Both the position numbers and the translations under genes were made by a program. A DNA stretch of 64,000 nt, taken from positions 3,636,501 through 3,700,500 of the forward strand of contig NZ_CP022203.1 of assembly GCF_002305895.1 (NCBI RefSeq), read 5' to 3'. This document shows, one piece after another, positions 44,606 to 53,328 of the stretch (positions are counted from its first letter, which is position 1; each line of letters begins with the position of its first letter). The notes under the pieces were generated by a model. The model saw nothing but the letters and a program-made list of their open reading frames with translations, was not told the origin of the DNA and did not search any database. The DNA is from Corallococcus macrosporus DSM 14697. Lineage in GTDB: Bacteria > Myxococcota > Myxococcia > Myxococcales > Myxococcaceae.

Positions 44606-46038
44606 GCTCGCGAAAGGTGAAGGTGCTCAGGGTGGCCGCCGAGGAGTGGCGGGCCCTGTTGCGCAACCGGGTGGCGATGATCGCCAGCCTCACGCTCGTG
44701 GCACTGACGGTCACCTCCGCCGTGCTGGGGCTGCAACAGCGCAACGCCACGGAGGCGGCCCGGGCTCGCTACCAGGCCACGTCGGACGAGGCGTTCGACG
44801 CCCAGCCGGACCGCCATCCGCACCGCATGGTGCATTACGGCCAGTTCGTCTTCCGGCCCCTGTCGGCGCTGGCGTTCTTCGACCCGGGGGTGGACGGCTT
44901 CACCGGCACCACGGTGTTCCTGGAAGGGCACCGGCAGAACAGCGCCAACTTCAGCGAAGCGCGGCAGTCCTCGCTGCTGCTGCGGTTCGGCCAACTGACG
45001 CCGGCCTTCGTGCTGCAGACGTTGGCGCCGTTGCTCATCGTCTTCCTCGCCTTCGGCGCAGTCGCGCGGGAGCGTGAGCAGGGAACGCTGCGACTGCTCC
45101 TGGCCCAGGGGTTGCGGCCGTCCGAGCTCGCCGCGGGCAAGCTGTTGGCCCACGTGGGCGTGGTGGCCCTGGTCGCCGCGCCGGCGCTCGTGGTGCTCGC
45201 GGTCGCGACGCTCGCCGACTGGGTGCCGCCGCTCCCGAGCGCGCTGATGCTGTCCGGCTATCTCGTCTACCTCTTCATCTGGGCGGCCGCGGCCCTGCTC
45301 GTGTCGCTGCTGGTGCGGCGCGCCCAGGACGCCTTGATTCTCCTGGTCGCGCTCTGGATGGGCGGGGTCATCCTCGTCCCCCGGCTCCTGCCCGAGCTCG
45401 CGTTGGCGCGAATCCCGACGCCGACACGCATCGAGACGGACGTGGCGGTCCACCATGAGCTCAAGCAGATTGGCGACAGCCACAATCCGGACGACCCGTA
45501 CTTCGCGAGCTTCAAGGCGAAGACCCTCGCTCGATACGGGGTCGACAAGGTCGAGGAGCTGCCGGTCCAGTGGGCGGGGCTGGTGGGCATGGAGGGCGAG
45601 CGCCTGACGAGCGAGCTGTTCGACCGCCACGCGCGAGCGGCCTTCGACAGGGAGGCCGAGCAGAACCGGCTCGTGCGCCAGTTCGGGAGCCTCAGTCCGC
45701 TCATCGCCTTGCGTCAGCTCTCCATGAGCCTGGCCTCCACGGATACCGAGAGCCACCAGGACTTCCTCGAGCAGGTGGAGCGTCACCGCTATCGCTTCGT
45801 CCAGGCGCTCAACCTCCTGCAGGTGGAGAAGATCCCGAACCAGAACGCCGGAGAGGACCCGCGGATCGCCGCCGAGCATTGGAAGACGCTGCCGGGCTTC
45901 ACGTACCAGGCGCCGGACATGCTCCACCTGGCGGGCGAGCGGATCCGGTCCAACCTCGTCGTCCTGTTCTGCTGGTTGGCGGCCTTGCTCGCCGGTTGTG
46001 GTTGGGCTGCCCGTCGTCTGGGGGAGGTCGCGCGATGA
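44602..46038 (+). CDS. ABC-2-type permease, DUF3526 family (first)
   Basis: The 478-residue membrane protein has one N-terminal helix (about 22-45), then a large periplasmic loop, and a central group of about five helices (about 135-275: FVLQTLAPLLIVFLAFGAVA, VGVVALVAAPALVVLAVATL, YLVYLFIWAAAALLVSLLV). A second soluble stretch follows (about 275-445), then a final helix (LVVLFCWLAALLAGCGWAA). The EREQGTLRLLLAQGLRPSEL segment is the ABC-2 coupling motif. Its ATG overlaps the ATPase stop and its TGA overlaps the next ATG, so all three genes are coupled. Confidence 0.9.
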   Translation: MSSRKVKVLRVAAEEWRALLRNRVAMIASLTLVALTVTSAVLGLQQRNATEAARARYQATSDEAFDAQPDRHPHRMVHYGQFVFRPLSALAFFDPGVDGFTGTTVFLEGHRQNSANFSEARQSSLLLRFGQLTPAFVLQTLAPLLIVFLAFGAVAREREQGTLRLLLAQGLRPSELAAGKLLAHVGVVALVAAPALVVLAVATLADWVPPLPSALMLSGYLVYLFIWAAAALLVSLLVRRAQDALILLVALWMGGVILVPRLLPELALARIPTPTRIETDVAVHHELKQIGDSHNPDDPYFASFKAKTLARYGVDKVEELPVQWAGLVGMEGERLTSELFDRHARAAFDREAEQNRLVRQFGSLSPLIALRQLSMSLASTDTESHQDFLEQVERHRYRFVQALNLLQVEKIPNQNAGEDPRIAAEHWKTLPGFTYQAPDMLHLAGERIRSNLVVLFCWLAALLAGCGWAARRLGEVAR

Positions 46039-47417
46039 GTGCCTGGAAGGCGGACGTGAAGTTGCTGTTCCGGGCGCGGTTGAGCGCGGGCGCGCTGCTC
46101 CTGCTGTTGCTGGTGTCCGCCCTGGCCGTCGCGGCCGGGCTCGCCGCGACGGCGCGGCAGCGGGACGTCATCGGCCGGGTGGAAGCCGCGCAGCGGCTGG
46201 ACCTGGCCTCGGTGGTCCTGGAGTACGGCAAGCCCGACGGAAACGCGGGCTCCGCCGCCTACTACACCTTCCACCTCACCACGGACCCGCCGTCGCCCCT
46301 GGCGTTCGCGGCGCTCGGACAGCGGGATGTGCAGCCCTATGTCCTGCGGGTGCGGCTGCTGGGCCTCCAGTCACAGCTCTACGAGTCCGAGACCTTGAAC
46401 CCGGAGCTCGCGCTGCCAGGCGCCTTCGACTTCGCCTTCGTGCTCATCTATCTGGCGCCGCTGGTCATCATCGCCCTGATGTACGACCTGGTGTCGGGCG
46501 AACGTGAGGCGGGGCGGCTGCGGCTCCTGGTCTCCTTGCCGGTGTCCGGTCGCGGGGTGTGGGCACGTCGCAGCGTCCTGCGCTACCTGCTGGTCCTTGG
46601 GGCCCTGCTCGGACCGTTCGTGGTGGGCGCGGTGATTTCCAGGGCGCCGGTGGGGGAGACCTTCGCGATTGCCCTGGCGGCAGCGCTCTACGTGGCGTTC
46701 TGGCTGGGGCTGGCGCTGCTTGTCGCCGCTCGGGGCCGGAGCAGCTCCGCGGCCAATGGCGCCGCGCTCATCGGCTGTTGGATCGTGCTGACCCTGCTGG
46801 TGCCCGCGCTGGCCAACGCCGTCATCTCTCGCGCGCTCCCCGTGGCCAAGGGTATCGACCTGACGCTGGCTCAGCGGGAGTTGGTGCACCGCGCCTGGGA
46901 CATTCCCAAGCAGGAGACCTTCCAACGCTTCTTCGTCAATCATCCGGAGTGGAGGGACACGCCGCCGGTGCTCGGCCGCTTCCATTGGAAGTGGTACTAC
47001 GCCATGCACGAGGTGGGCGACGACGGCGTCTCCGCCGAGGTGGCTGAATACCGCCGGAGCCTGACGGCCCGCGAGGTGTGGACGGCCCGGCTCGGCTGGC
47101 TCCTGCCCGCGGCCGCCGTGCAGACGCTGCTTCACCGGGCCGCGGACAGCGACCTGCTGGCGCATCTGGCGTACCAGCGCGACATCGAGCGGTTCCACGG
47201 CCGGCTTCGCGACTTCTACTACCCGTACCTGTTCCAGGAGCGGCCGTTCCAGAACGCCGACTTCGAGCAGATGCCGCGCTACGCACCCAGACCCTCAAGT
47301 GCCTCTCTTCCGGTCTCGTCGCTGCTCGGACTGCTGGTGCTGGTGGTCCTCGTCCTGGGTGCCGCCGTCACCGCCGTCCGGTCCCTGTCATTGTCCGCGG
47401 CGCCTGACGCGTCCTAG
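46035..47417 (+). CDS. ABC-2-type permease, DUF3526 family (second)
   Basis: The 460-residue paralogue of the preceding gene has the same plan. An N-terminal helix (about 17-38) is followed by a periplasmic region, the coupling segment GEREAGRLRLLVSLPVSGRG, about five helices (about 130-270) including AIALAAALYVAFWLGLALLV and CWIVLTLLVPALANAVI, a soluble C-terminal part, and a final helix (LGLLVLVVLVLGAAVTAV). The two permeases probably form a heterodimer with the ATPase. DUF3526 exporters often sit beside TonB-dependent iron receptors, which agrees with the candidate Fur box, but no receptor gene is in the window. GGGGAGG precedes its ATG. Confidence 0.9.
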   Translation: MSAWKADVKLLFRARLSAGALLLLLLVSALAVAAGLAATARQRDVIGRVEAAQRLDLASVVLEYGKPDGNAGSAAYYTFHLTTDPPSPLAFAALGQRDVQPYVLRVRLLGLQSQLYESETLNPELALPGAFDFAFVLIYLAPLVIIALMYDLVSGEREAGRLRLLVSLPVSGRGVWARRSVLRYLLVLGALLGPFVVGAVISRAPVGETFAIALAAALYVAFWLGLALLVAARGRSSSAANGAALIGCWIVLTLLVPALANAVISRALPVAKGIDLTLAQRELVHRAWDIPKQETFQRFFVNHPEWRDTPPVLGRFHWKWYYAMHEVGDDGVSAEVAEYRRSLTAREVWTARLGWLLPAAAVQTLLHRAADSDLLAHLAYQRDIERFHGRLRDFYYPYLFQERPFQNADFEQMPRYAPRPSSASLPVSSLLGLLVLVVLVLGAAVTAVRSLSLSAAPDAS

Positions 47418-47555
47418 GCATCTGGTGGGTCACCTCCCGGCGCGCTGGTAGAGCGCCTCCGGGGTGGCCCGCAGGTTCCCCTTTATGCCCATGCGTCCTC
47501 GGCTGCTGGGGTAGCCTCCCGCCCGCCCCGGCGGTCCGGGGCCTCGGAGGCACGG

Positions 47556-48056
47556 ATGGCAGCGCGCAAGGCGACGGCGAAGAAGACACCCGCGAAGAAG
47601 GCCCCTGCGAAGAAGAGCGCCGCCAGGAAGACGCCCGCGAAGAAGGCCCCTGCGAAGAAGAGCGCGGCCGCGAAGAAGGCTCCTGCCCGCATGTACCTGC
47701 GCCGCGAGGACCTCGGCGCCCCGGCGGACGCCTTCTTCGCGCAACAGCCCCCGGAGCGGCGCGAGCACCTCGAGGCCCTGCGTGCCTTGGTGAAGAAGGC
47801 CGCCCCCGGCGCTCGCGAGTCCATGAAGTGGGGCATGCCCTACTACGAGCTGAAGGGCGGCTTCTGTGCGCTCTACACCGCGACGACCTACGCCGCCCTC
47901 AGCATCATGGCGCCCCCGGAGAAGCTCGACGACCCGGAAGGAAAGCTCGAGGGCACCGGGAAGACCATGCGCCACCTCAAGGTGCGCAGCGCCGCGGACA
48001 TTGACAAGGCGAGCATCCTGCGCTGGGTGAAGGCCGCGGTGGCGCACCACTCCTGA
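47556..48056 (+). CDS. DUF1801 protein with Lys/Ala-rich histone-H1-like N-terminus
   Basis: The 166-residue protein has two parts. Residues 1-45 are a Lys-Ala-Pro repeat tail (AKKTPAKKAPAKKSAARK repeated) like the C-terminal tails of eukaryotic H1 and bacterial H1-like proteins. The DNA for it contains two 45-bp tandem copies (47586-47630 and 47631-47675). Residues 55-160 are a DUF1801 domain (PPERREHLEALRALVKKAAP, ESMKWGMPYYELKGGFCALY, KLEGTGKTMRHLKV). The tail should bind nucleic acid. What the DUF1801 domain does here is unknown. Complete gene, no obvious operon partner. Confidence 0.85.
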   Translation: MAARKATAKKTPAKKAPAKKSAARKTPAKKAPAKKSAAAKKAPARMYLRREDLGAPADAFFAQQPPERREHLEALRALVKKAAPGARESMKWGMPYYELKGGFCALYTATTYAALSIMAPPEKLDDPEGKLEGTGKTMRHLKVRSAADIDKASILRWVKAAVAHHS

Positions 48057-48262
48057 AGGAGGCGCGCCCAGAAGTGGCCTACCGACACACGAGCCCGAGG
48101 GCTACACCAGCGGCGGCTGGGGCCAGCAAGTCCGTGCGCTGCGTCGGGGTAGGGGGCTGTGCCTGCCCTTGGGGCACGCTGATGCCCTGGCCGCCTTTGC
48201 TTGAGGAGGGCGGCTCATGAATGGCCGCTGGGTCGAACTGGGCGTCCATGGTGACGAGGACA

Positions 48263-48850
48263 TCACCCGGGCAGCGCCGTTCGAGGACTTCGCACGGGAC
48301 TGCGCTCGTCGGCCGGATAGGTGACATGTCCTCGCCTGACTCGTGCGAAGGCGGTCAGTGGATGCGGTGTGGCACGCGTGGCCGACTCAAGGTGCAGCAC
48401 TTCCACACCGCGCGCGACCAGCACGTCCGCGACGAGTGAGCGATGGCACCGCCAGCGCAACGCCTCCGCGCACATCAACGCCGGAGGACCGAACACCAGC
48501 TCGTCGTGCAGCTCGGAGAGTCCTTCCTCGAACTCCTCGCTCTGCATGTAGTCGGCGTACGCGCGGAAGCTCGCGTTGCGCCACGCGGCGTTCTCTCCAC
48601 CCGCTGACTTGCGCCTCTTGCGAAATCCTCCGAGCTTCGCCAGGTGCACGTAGCGGATGCCCACCCGAGGGAGCAGCTTCTCCAGCGCATCGCTGTTGAA
48701 CTGTGGGTTCGCACGCGAACGCGGAATCGTTCGGATGTCGACCACGGTCGCCACGCCGTGCGTCCACAAGAGCGTGACGAACTCCTCGATGGTGCGCGTC
48801 GAGTGCCCCACCGCAAACACCGTCGCCGGGCTCCAGCGGTGGGGGCCCAT
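48263..48850 (-). CDS. DUF488 family protein
   Basis: The 195-residue cytoplasmic protein has the DUF488 signature: FAVGHSTRTIEEFVTLL near the N-terminus, VVDIRTIPRSRANPQFN, YVHLAKLGGFRK and LMCAEALRWRCHRSLVADVL. The CxE...CHR pattern is the conserved core. The family is widespread and its biochemical role is not settled. The ATG at 48850 is preferred over 48868 because GGGAGG lies about 7 nt upstream. The C-terminal 35 residues are Arg/Pro-rich and probably disordered. A 206-bp gap separates it from the DUF1801 stop. Confidence 0.9.
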   Translation of the reverse strand: MGPHRWSPATVFAVGHSTRTIEEFVTLLWTHGVATVVDIRTIPRSRANPQFNSDALEKLLPRVGIRYVHLAKLGGFRKRRKSAGGENAAWRNASFRAYADYMQSEEFEEGLSELHDELVFGPPALMCAEALRWRCHRSLVADVLVARGVEVLHLESATRATPHPLTAFARVRRGHVTYPADERSPVRSPRTALPG

Positions 48851-49066
48851 CACGAACCTCCCTGCCACAAGGTCGAGGCGAGGCGCCCCCGTGGCGGATG
48901 CTCCCCCGCGTCAGCGCCTCGATGCTCTGCATCCTCACGAAGGTAGTCACGCGCACGCCCATGGGCGTGGCGGCGGCGCGGGGCGAGCTCGCTCGCTCGG
49001 AAGCCATACCGTGGCGTCAGGCGCGCCCCCACCGGGGGCCTGCATCTTCAAACGGCGGGACGCCGC

Positions 49067-50143
49067 TCAGCGCTCCTTGGGCATGTTCAGCGCCATCGCG
49101 ACCAGTGAGAGGGTCAGGTCCTCGGGCTGGTAGGGCTTGAACGGGTTCAGCGTCGTGCCGGTGGGATCCAGGTGGTCCAGGCCGGACAGGCTCACGGACT
49201 TGGAGCCGGGGATGAACGCGTCCTGGGGGAGCACCAGGCCGTCGGACTTCACGCCGTAGCGCTGCTGCATGTACTGCTCGGCGGCGAACAGCGGCGACGT
49301 GGGGTTCGTGGTGGTGGAGGCCATGCTCACGGTGGGGATGCCGGGGGGCATCGGGTGCCTGGCCAGGAACGCCTGGCGCGAGTCGTAGGTCAGGTCCTCA
49401 CCGGCCTGGATGCTGCCGCCCAGGGCCTCGATGGCTCCGCCCACGCCGTAGCGCACGAGCGGGTTGTCCAGCAGGTCCTGCGCCATGGGCGAACCCCCGT
49501 ACGGCGACTGGATGGTGACCAGGGCGCGCACGTGCTCCTGGAGCTCCGGGTACATGGCCAGTGCCGCCGCGGAGTCCAGGCCGCCCTTGCTGTGCCCGAT
49601 GAGCACCACCTGCTTGCCACTCTTCGCGGCCTCGAGCACCGCCTCACGGACGATGGCGGCGTTGTTCTCCACGCCCATGTCCGTGTCCACGGGGACGCGG
49701 CCGACCTGGAGGCCCTGGGCCTCGAGCGCGTCCAGGTTCCGGTCGAAGTAGAACTGCTTGGGCGCCGCTTCGGAGAGCAGGCCGCCCACCGCCAGGTACA
49801 CGCAGTCCTTGGCCTCGGCGGGCATCACGTTCTTGCCCGCGCGCACGGCCTGGTTGAGCTTCATGAACTCGGCCGTGGAATCCTTGGCGGGCGGATACGC
49901 CTTCTGGATCCAGCCGATCTTGTCCGCCTCGCCCTTGCCGGGCCAGGGGATGGGGAGGCGCAGCGCGTTGACCTGCGCCAGCGCGTTCGCCCGCTGCAGG
50001 TCCGCCGGAGCGCTCGCCGTGAAGGTGTCGCCCTCCACCACGGTGTTGACGCCCTGTGCGGCCTTGGCCCGGACAGGCGCCTCGGGTGTGGTCAGCGTCC
50101 GCGTGGACGGCGTGAGGCTGGGGGGACGGGTGACCTGGACCAT
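49067..50143 (-). CDS. Alpha/beta-hydrolase (lipase-like)
   Basis: The 358-residue protein has the nucleophile elbow GHSKGG (GxSxG, Ser near residue 186) in KQVVLIGHSKGGLDSAAALA, preceded by an Asp/Asn-rich loop. LVTIQSPYGGSPMAQDLLDN then resembles the lid/acid region of PGAP1- or triacylglycerol-lipase-like enzymes. The catalytic Asp and His are probably in the C-terminal third (DAFIPGSKSV, SGLDHLDPTG). There is no clear signal peptide, although the N-terminal 50 residues are Thr/Pro-rich and non-conserved. GAGG lies before the ATG at 50143; the open frame extends to 50236. The substrate is unknown. Confidence 0.8.
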   Translation of the reverse strand: MVQVTRPPSLTPSTRTLTTPEAPVRAKAAQGVNTVVEGDTFTASAPADLQRANALAQVNALRLPIPWPGKGEADKIGWIQKAYPPAKDSTAEFMKLNQAVRAGKNVMPAEAKDCVYLAVGGLLSEAAPKQFYFDRNLDALEAQGLQVGRVPVDTDMGVENNAAIVREAVLEAAKSGKQVVLIGHSKGGLDSAAALAMYPELQEHVRALVTIQSPYGGSPMAQDLLDNPLVRYGVGGAIEALGGSIQAGEDLTYDSRQAFLARHPMPPGIPTVSMASTTTNPTSPLFAAEQYMQQRYGVKSDGLVLPQDAFIPGSKSVSLSGLDHLDPTGTTLNPFKPYQPEDLTLSLVAMALNMPKER

Positions 50144-50394
50144 GGAGGACCTCGGGAGGGGGGAGCCGAGTTGAAGATCTGGGAGGCTTGCCTCCATTGT
50201 CGGACAGCGGCGTCGGAAGTTGCGTGCCCGTTCCAAGGCCGTGAGAAGACGAGAACTCCGGGTGCGTGTCGCGGCGCGGCACGTCTCGCGGATTCCCCGC
50301 GCGCCTCTCCCGCCTGTGCGCGGCTGTGGCTGGCCTCAGTGAAGGACACGCCGGAGCAAGGCGGAGCCTGGCCTTGCTCGGGGGACGTCGGACT

Positions 50395-51267
50395 TCAGGC
50401 GTGCTCGGCGAGTCCGTTCAGCGTGGCCAGGTCCTCGTCGCTCAGGACGATTGAGGCGCTCGCGAGGTTCTCCCTGAGGTGCGCGATGGAGGACGTGCCA
50501 GGAATGAGCAGCACGTTGGGCGAGCGACGTAAGAGCCACGCGAGCGCCACCTGCATGGACGTAGCCCCGAGCCGGGCGGCAACCGTGTTGAGCGCGCTGG
50601 ACTGCAACGGTGAGAACCCGCCGAGCGGGTAGAATGGCACGTACGCGATGCGGAGCGCGGCGAGCTCGTCGATGACGGCGTCATCGGTTCGGTGCGTCAG
50701 GTTGTACTGGTTCTGCACGCACACGATGTCCGTGAGCTTGCGTCCTTCCGCGATCTGCGCGGCCGTGACGTTGCTCAAGCCGATGTGTCGAATCAGCCCA
50801 CGTCGCTGGAGTTCGGCGAGCACGGTCAGCGGCGCCTCGATAGAGCCCTCCGCTGGGCCCTGGGCGCTGAACATCGCGCGAAGGTTCACGACGTCGAGCA
50901 CGTCCAGGCCGAGGTTGCGCAGGTTGTCGTGAACCGCGCGCTCGATGTCGGCGGCGGAGAAGGCGGGCTCCCACGACCCTGATGGGCCGCGCACGGCGCC
51001 GACCTTCGTGGCGATGACGAGGCCCTCGCGATACGGATGCAGCGCCTCGCGGATGAGCTCGTTCGTGACATGGGGACCGTAGATGTCGCTCGTGTCGAGA
51101 TGATTGACGCCCTGAGCGATGGCCTCTCGCAGCACGGCGATGGCGGCCTTGCGATCCCTGGGAGGGCCGAAGACGCCGGGGCCGGCGAGTTGCATGGCGC
51201 CGTAGCCGAGCCGGCGAACGGTGTGAGCGCCGAGGGGGTAGCTGTCCACGAGGTATGGGGCGGTCAT
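50395..51267 (-). CDS. Aldo/keto reductase
   Basis: The 290-residue NADPH-dependent (beta/alpha)8 oxidoreductase has the tetrad Asp and Tyr in HLDTSDIYGPHVTNELI (about 57-73) and Lys in VIATKVGA. The usual catalytic His position reads VVNLRAMFSAQ, so an Asn-Leu-Arg replaces the typical H, as in some YdbC-like members. The NADPH-binding end includes IPGTSSIAHLRENL. It faces the LysR gene divergently with 104 bp between starts, so the LysR protein probably controls it. The substrate cannot be told. Confidence 0.92.
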   Translation of the reverse strand: MTAPYLVDSYPLGAHTVRRLGYGAMQLAGPGVFGPPRDRKAAIAVLREAIAQGVNHLDTSDIYGPHVTNELIREALHPYREGLVIATKVGAVRGPSGSWEPAFSAADIERAVHDNLRNLGLDVLDVVNLRAMFSAQGPAEGSIEAPLTVLAELQRRGLIRHIGLSNVTAAQIAEGRKLTDIVCVQNQYNLTHRTDDAVIDELAALRIAYVPFYPLGGFSPLQSSALNTVAARLGATSMQVALAWLLRRSPNVLLIPGTSSIAHLRENLASASIVLSDEDLATLNGLAEHA

Positions 51268-51341
51268 GACGAGGTCCTTTGAGGAGTGGCTGCGTCACGA
51301 ACCTTACGAGGAGCCCTCTGCGCGGCAACCCACTGCAGTCC

Positions 51342-51368
51342 GCACAGGTTGTACGATAATCTGCACAG
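51342..51368. promoter_or_regulatory. LysR-type operator candidate in aldo/keto reductase-lysR gap
   Basis: GCACAG occurs twice 21 bp apart (51342-51347 and 51363-51368). TGTAC (51350-51354) with GCACA (51363-51367) forms an imperfect dyad around an A/T-rich centre. It lies just before the lysR start, as expected for a site through which LysR regulators control their own gene and the divergent one. Confidence 0.35.
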
Positions 51369-51371
51369 TCG

Positions 51372-52304
51372 ATGGATGACCTCGCAGACCTCACCGCGTT
51401 CTTGGCGGTCGCCCGAGAGGGCGGCTTTCGCAGCGCCGCCCGTGCGGCGGGCACCAGCGCGTCGCGCATGGGCGACGCGGTTCGTCGGCTGGAGGCCCGG
51501 CTTGGAGTTCGGCTGCTCCATCGCACCACCCGCAGCGTCACGCCCACCGACGCAGGCGCGCGTCTGATCGAGCGGGTGTCTCCGGCGCTCGGTGAAGTTC
51601 GCGCGGCGCTGGACGTGGTCAACGATTTCCGCGACCGGCCCGCGGGTCGTCTGAGGCTCAACGTGCCGACCGCCGCTGCACGGCTCGTCCTCCCTCACAT
51701 CGTGCCGCCCTTCCTGGCGAAATACCCCGACATCTGCCTCGAGGTGACCGCCGAGGAGCGAATCGTCGACGTGGTGGCCGAAGGCTTCGACGCTGGCGTC
51801 CGCTACGAAGAGTGGCTCGAAAAGGACATGGTGGCGGTTCCCATCGGTCCGCGTGTCCAGCGGTTCGCCGCAGCCGCGTCGCCCGCGTATCTTGCTCGAA
51901 GGGGGCGTCCCACACACCCACATGACCTGCTCGAACATGATTGCTTGCGATGGCGCTTCTCGAACGGGCCGCCGCACCCGTGGGAGTTCGAGCGAGACGG
52001 CGAGACCCTCAAAGTCGACCCGAAGGGCCCGCTGATCGCCGGCTTCGGCGGCACCACGGAGCTCGCCGTGGATGCCGCCGTGGCCGGCACCGGAATCATC
52101 TATCTGTTCGAGGACTGGCTACGGCCCTTCATCGACCGAGGCGCGTTGGTTCCCGTACTCCAACCATGGTGGCTGAGTTTTCCCGGACCCTTTCTCTACT
52201 ACCCCAGTCGTCGGTACCTGCCGACGCCGCTGCGTGCCTTCGTGGACTTCGTCAGGTCGATGCAGTCGACGCAACCGCGAGCGCGTCGACGCAACGAACG
52301 TTGA
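51372..52304 (+). CDS. LysR-family transcriptional regulator
   Basis: The 310-residue regulator has an N-terminal winged helix (about 1-60: DDLADLTAFLAVAREGGFRS, AARAAGTSASRMGDAVRRLE, LLHRTTRSVTPTDAG) and a C-terminal periplasmic-binding-protein-like effector domain (about 90-295: LRLNVPTAAARLVLPHIVPP, GRPTHPHDLLEHDCLRWRF). It belongs to the CrgA/YafC-like branch, usually linked to oxidoreductase genes, which fits the divergent aldo/keto reductase. The ATG at 51372 is the natural start. The inducer is unknown. Confidence 0.93.
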   Translation: MDDLADLTAFLAVAREGGFRSAARAAGTSASRMGDAVRRLEARLGVRLLHRTTRSVTPTDAGARLIERVSPALGEVRAALDVVNDFRDRPAGRLRLNVPTAAARLVLPHIVPPFLAKYPDICLEVTAEERIVDVVAEGFDAGVRYEEWLEKDMVAVPIGPRVQRFAAAASPAYLARRGRPTHPHDLLEHDCLRWRFSNGPPHPWEFERDGETLKVDPKGPLIAGFGGTTELAVDAAVAGTGIIYLFEDWLRPFIDRGALVPVLQPWWLSFPGPFLYYPSRRYLPTPLRAFVDFVRSMQSTQPRARRRNER

Positions 52305-52615
52305 GTTCACGGACCTGCTCCTGCTGACGCTCCGCTGGCAGACGTTGCGCGAGCGGCGGGGCCGCACACCTCACCGGTCCAGGTCACCGGGTACGTGGTG
52401 CCTTCCGTCGCTCCGGTGAGGCGTAGCTTCCTTTTGCCTTCAGGACGGAAAGGCAGCCGTACCCAGACTCGCCGCAATGATGGGCTCTTCAAAACGAACC
52501 GGATGCAGGTGGCTTTGACTCACCACCTGCTTGTCGTGGTCCGTGCCTACCCAGTCAGCCAGGCTTCCTCTTGAGGGTCGACGACTCCCGGCTTCAACGC
52601 GCGAGCCGCGTCAAC
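52305..52615. other. Region of 311 bp without a confident gene
   Basis: A minus-strand frame ending at 52307 (52307-52492) reads VRLPFRPEGKRKLRLTGATE and then GTTYPVTWTGEVCG, which has the texture of a protein's C-terminal beta strand. There is no start region attached, so it may be a gene fragment. Nothing else is seen. Confidence 0.35.
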
Positions 52616-53191
52616 TCACAAAGTACACGGGCCGAACCTAGGCTCCCAGCCGACCTGGACTCTGCTGTGGAAACTCTTTGTGGTTCCCTCGTAGGTCTCC
52701 TGGGTGGTGTAGGGCGGGTTGCCGCAGGTGTTATATGTCTCGGTAATACGGTACGATTCGCATACCGATGCATAATCCTGATAGACGCGGTAGTAGCAAT
52801 AGCCGCCATCCTGGATTCCCCCCGCGAGAAAGTCGGGGTAGACGGCGTCTGGCACCACCTGGCAGTTGCGAGTCACCGTGCCCTTGTCGGTGGTGATGAT
52901 CGCCGTGCAGTCACCTGCGCAACTGGAGCAGTTCTCTCCTCCCTGGTTGTGGCAGTAGCCGTCCCCACAGTAGCCATACGATTGCAGGTAGCAGTTGTCA
53001 TAGTTCTGCTGGCATTGACGCTCCGCCAACTCGCGCCCGAACGGGTCTCCCTCGTAGCTTGCAATGATCATGCAGTCCACATACTCCGCATGGCATGGTT
53101 CGGTAACGGAGGGCGTCGCGAAAGCGCTCGAGAGCGACACGGCTACGACAACGGCAGACACGGCGAAGGTCCAACCACGATTCAGGGACAC
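52616..53191 (-). CDS. Secreted Cys-rich protein with CGDGYC-type motif
   Basis: The 191-residue protein starts at GTG 53191 (GGAGGA 7 nt upstream) and has a signal peptide (about 1-26, TFAVSAVVVAVSLSSAFA). The mature part has about 16 Cys residues. One segment reads CGDGYCHNQGGENCSSCAGDC, a spacing typical of the short Cys-rich repeats in myxobacterial surface proteins. A Tyr/Thr-rich C-terminal part follows (YCYYRVYQDY, TYNTCGNPPYTTQETYEG). Codon use is clearly less GC-rich than in neighbours (many A/T third positions), suggesting relatively recent transfer. The function is unknown; disulphides imply an extracellular location. Confidence 0.75.
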   Translation of the reverse strand: MSLNRGWTFAVSAVVVAVSLSSAFATPSVTEPCHAEYVDCMIIASYEGDPFGRELAERQCQQNYDNCYLQSYGYCGDGYCHNQGGENCSSCAGDCTAIITTDKGTVTRNCQVVPDAVYPDFLAGGIQDGGYCYYRVYQDYASVCESYRITETYNTCGNPPYTTQETYEGTTKSFHSRVQVGWEPRFGPCTL

Positions 53192-53328
53192 GCAGTTCCT
53201 CCAGCGATATCCTGCTTTGCAGGACAGGTATTGATATGTCACTCGGCGGCTGGAAAGACACTAGCGGCAGGTGTCGGTAGGCTGTTGCGCGCGAAGGCGG
53301 TGACGCTTGGACAGAGACGTGGGCAACC

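Noticed and set aside
47586-47675. Short tandem repeats that might look like a CRISPR-like array
   Set aside because: The units are directly adjacent 45-bp coding repeats without spacers, and they encode a Lys/Ala-rich tail.
52307-52492. Minus-strand frame with beta-like C-terminal sequence
   Set aside because: Only a fragment without a supported start; it might be a gene remnant, but the evidence is too thin for its own entry.
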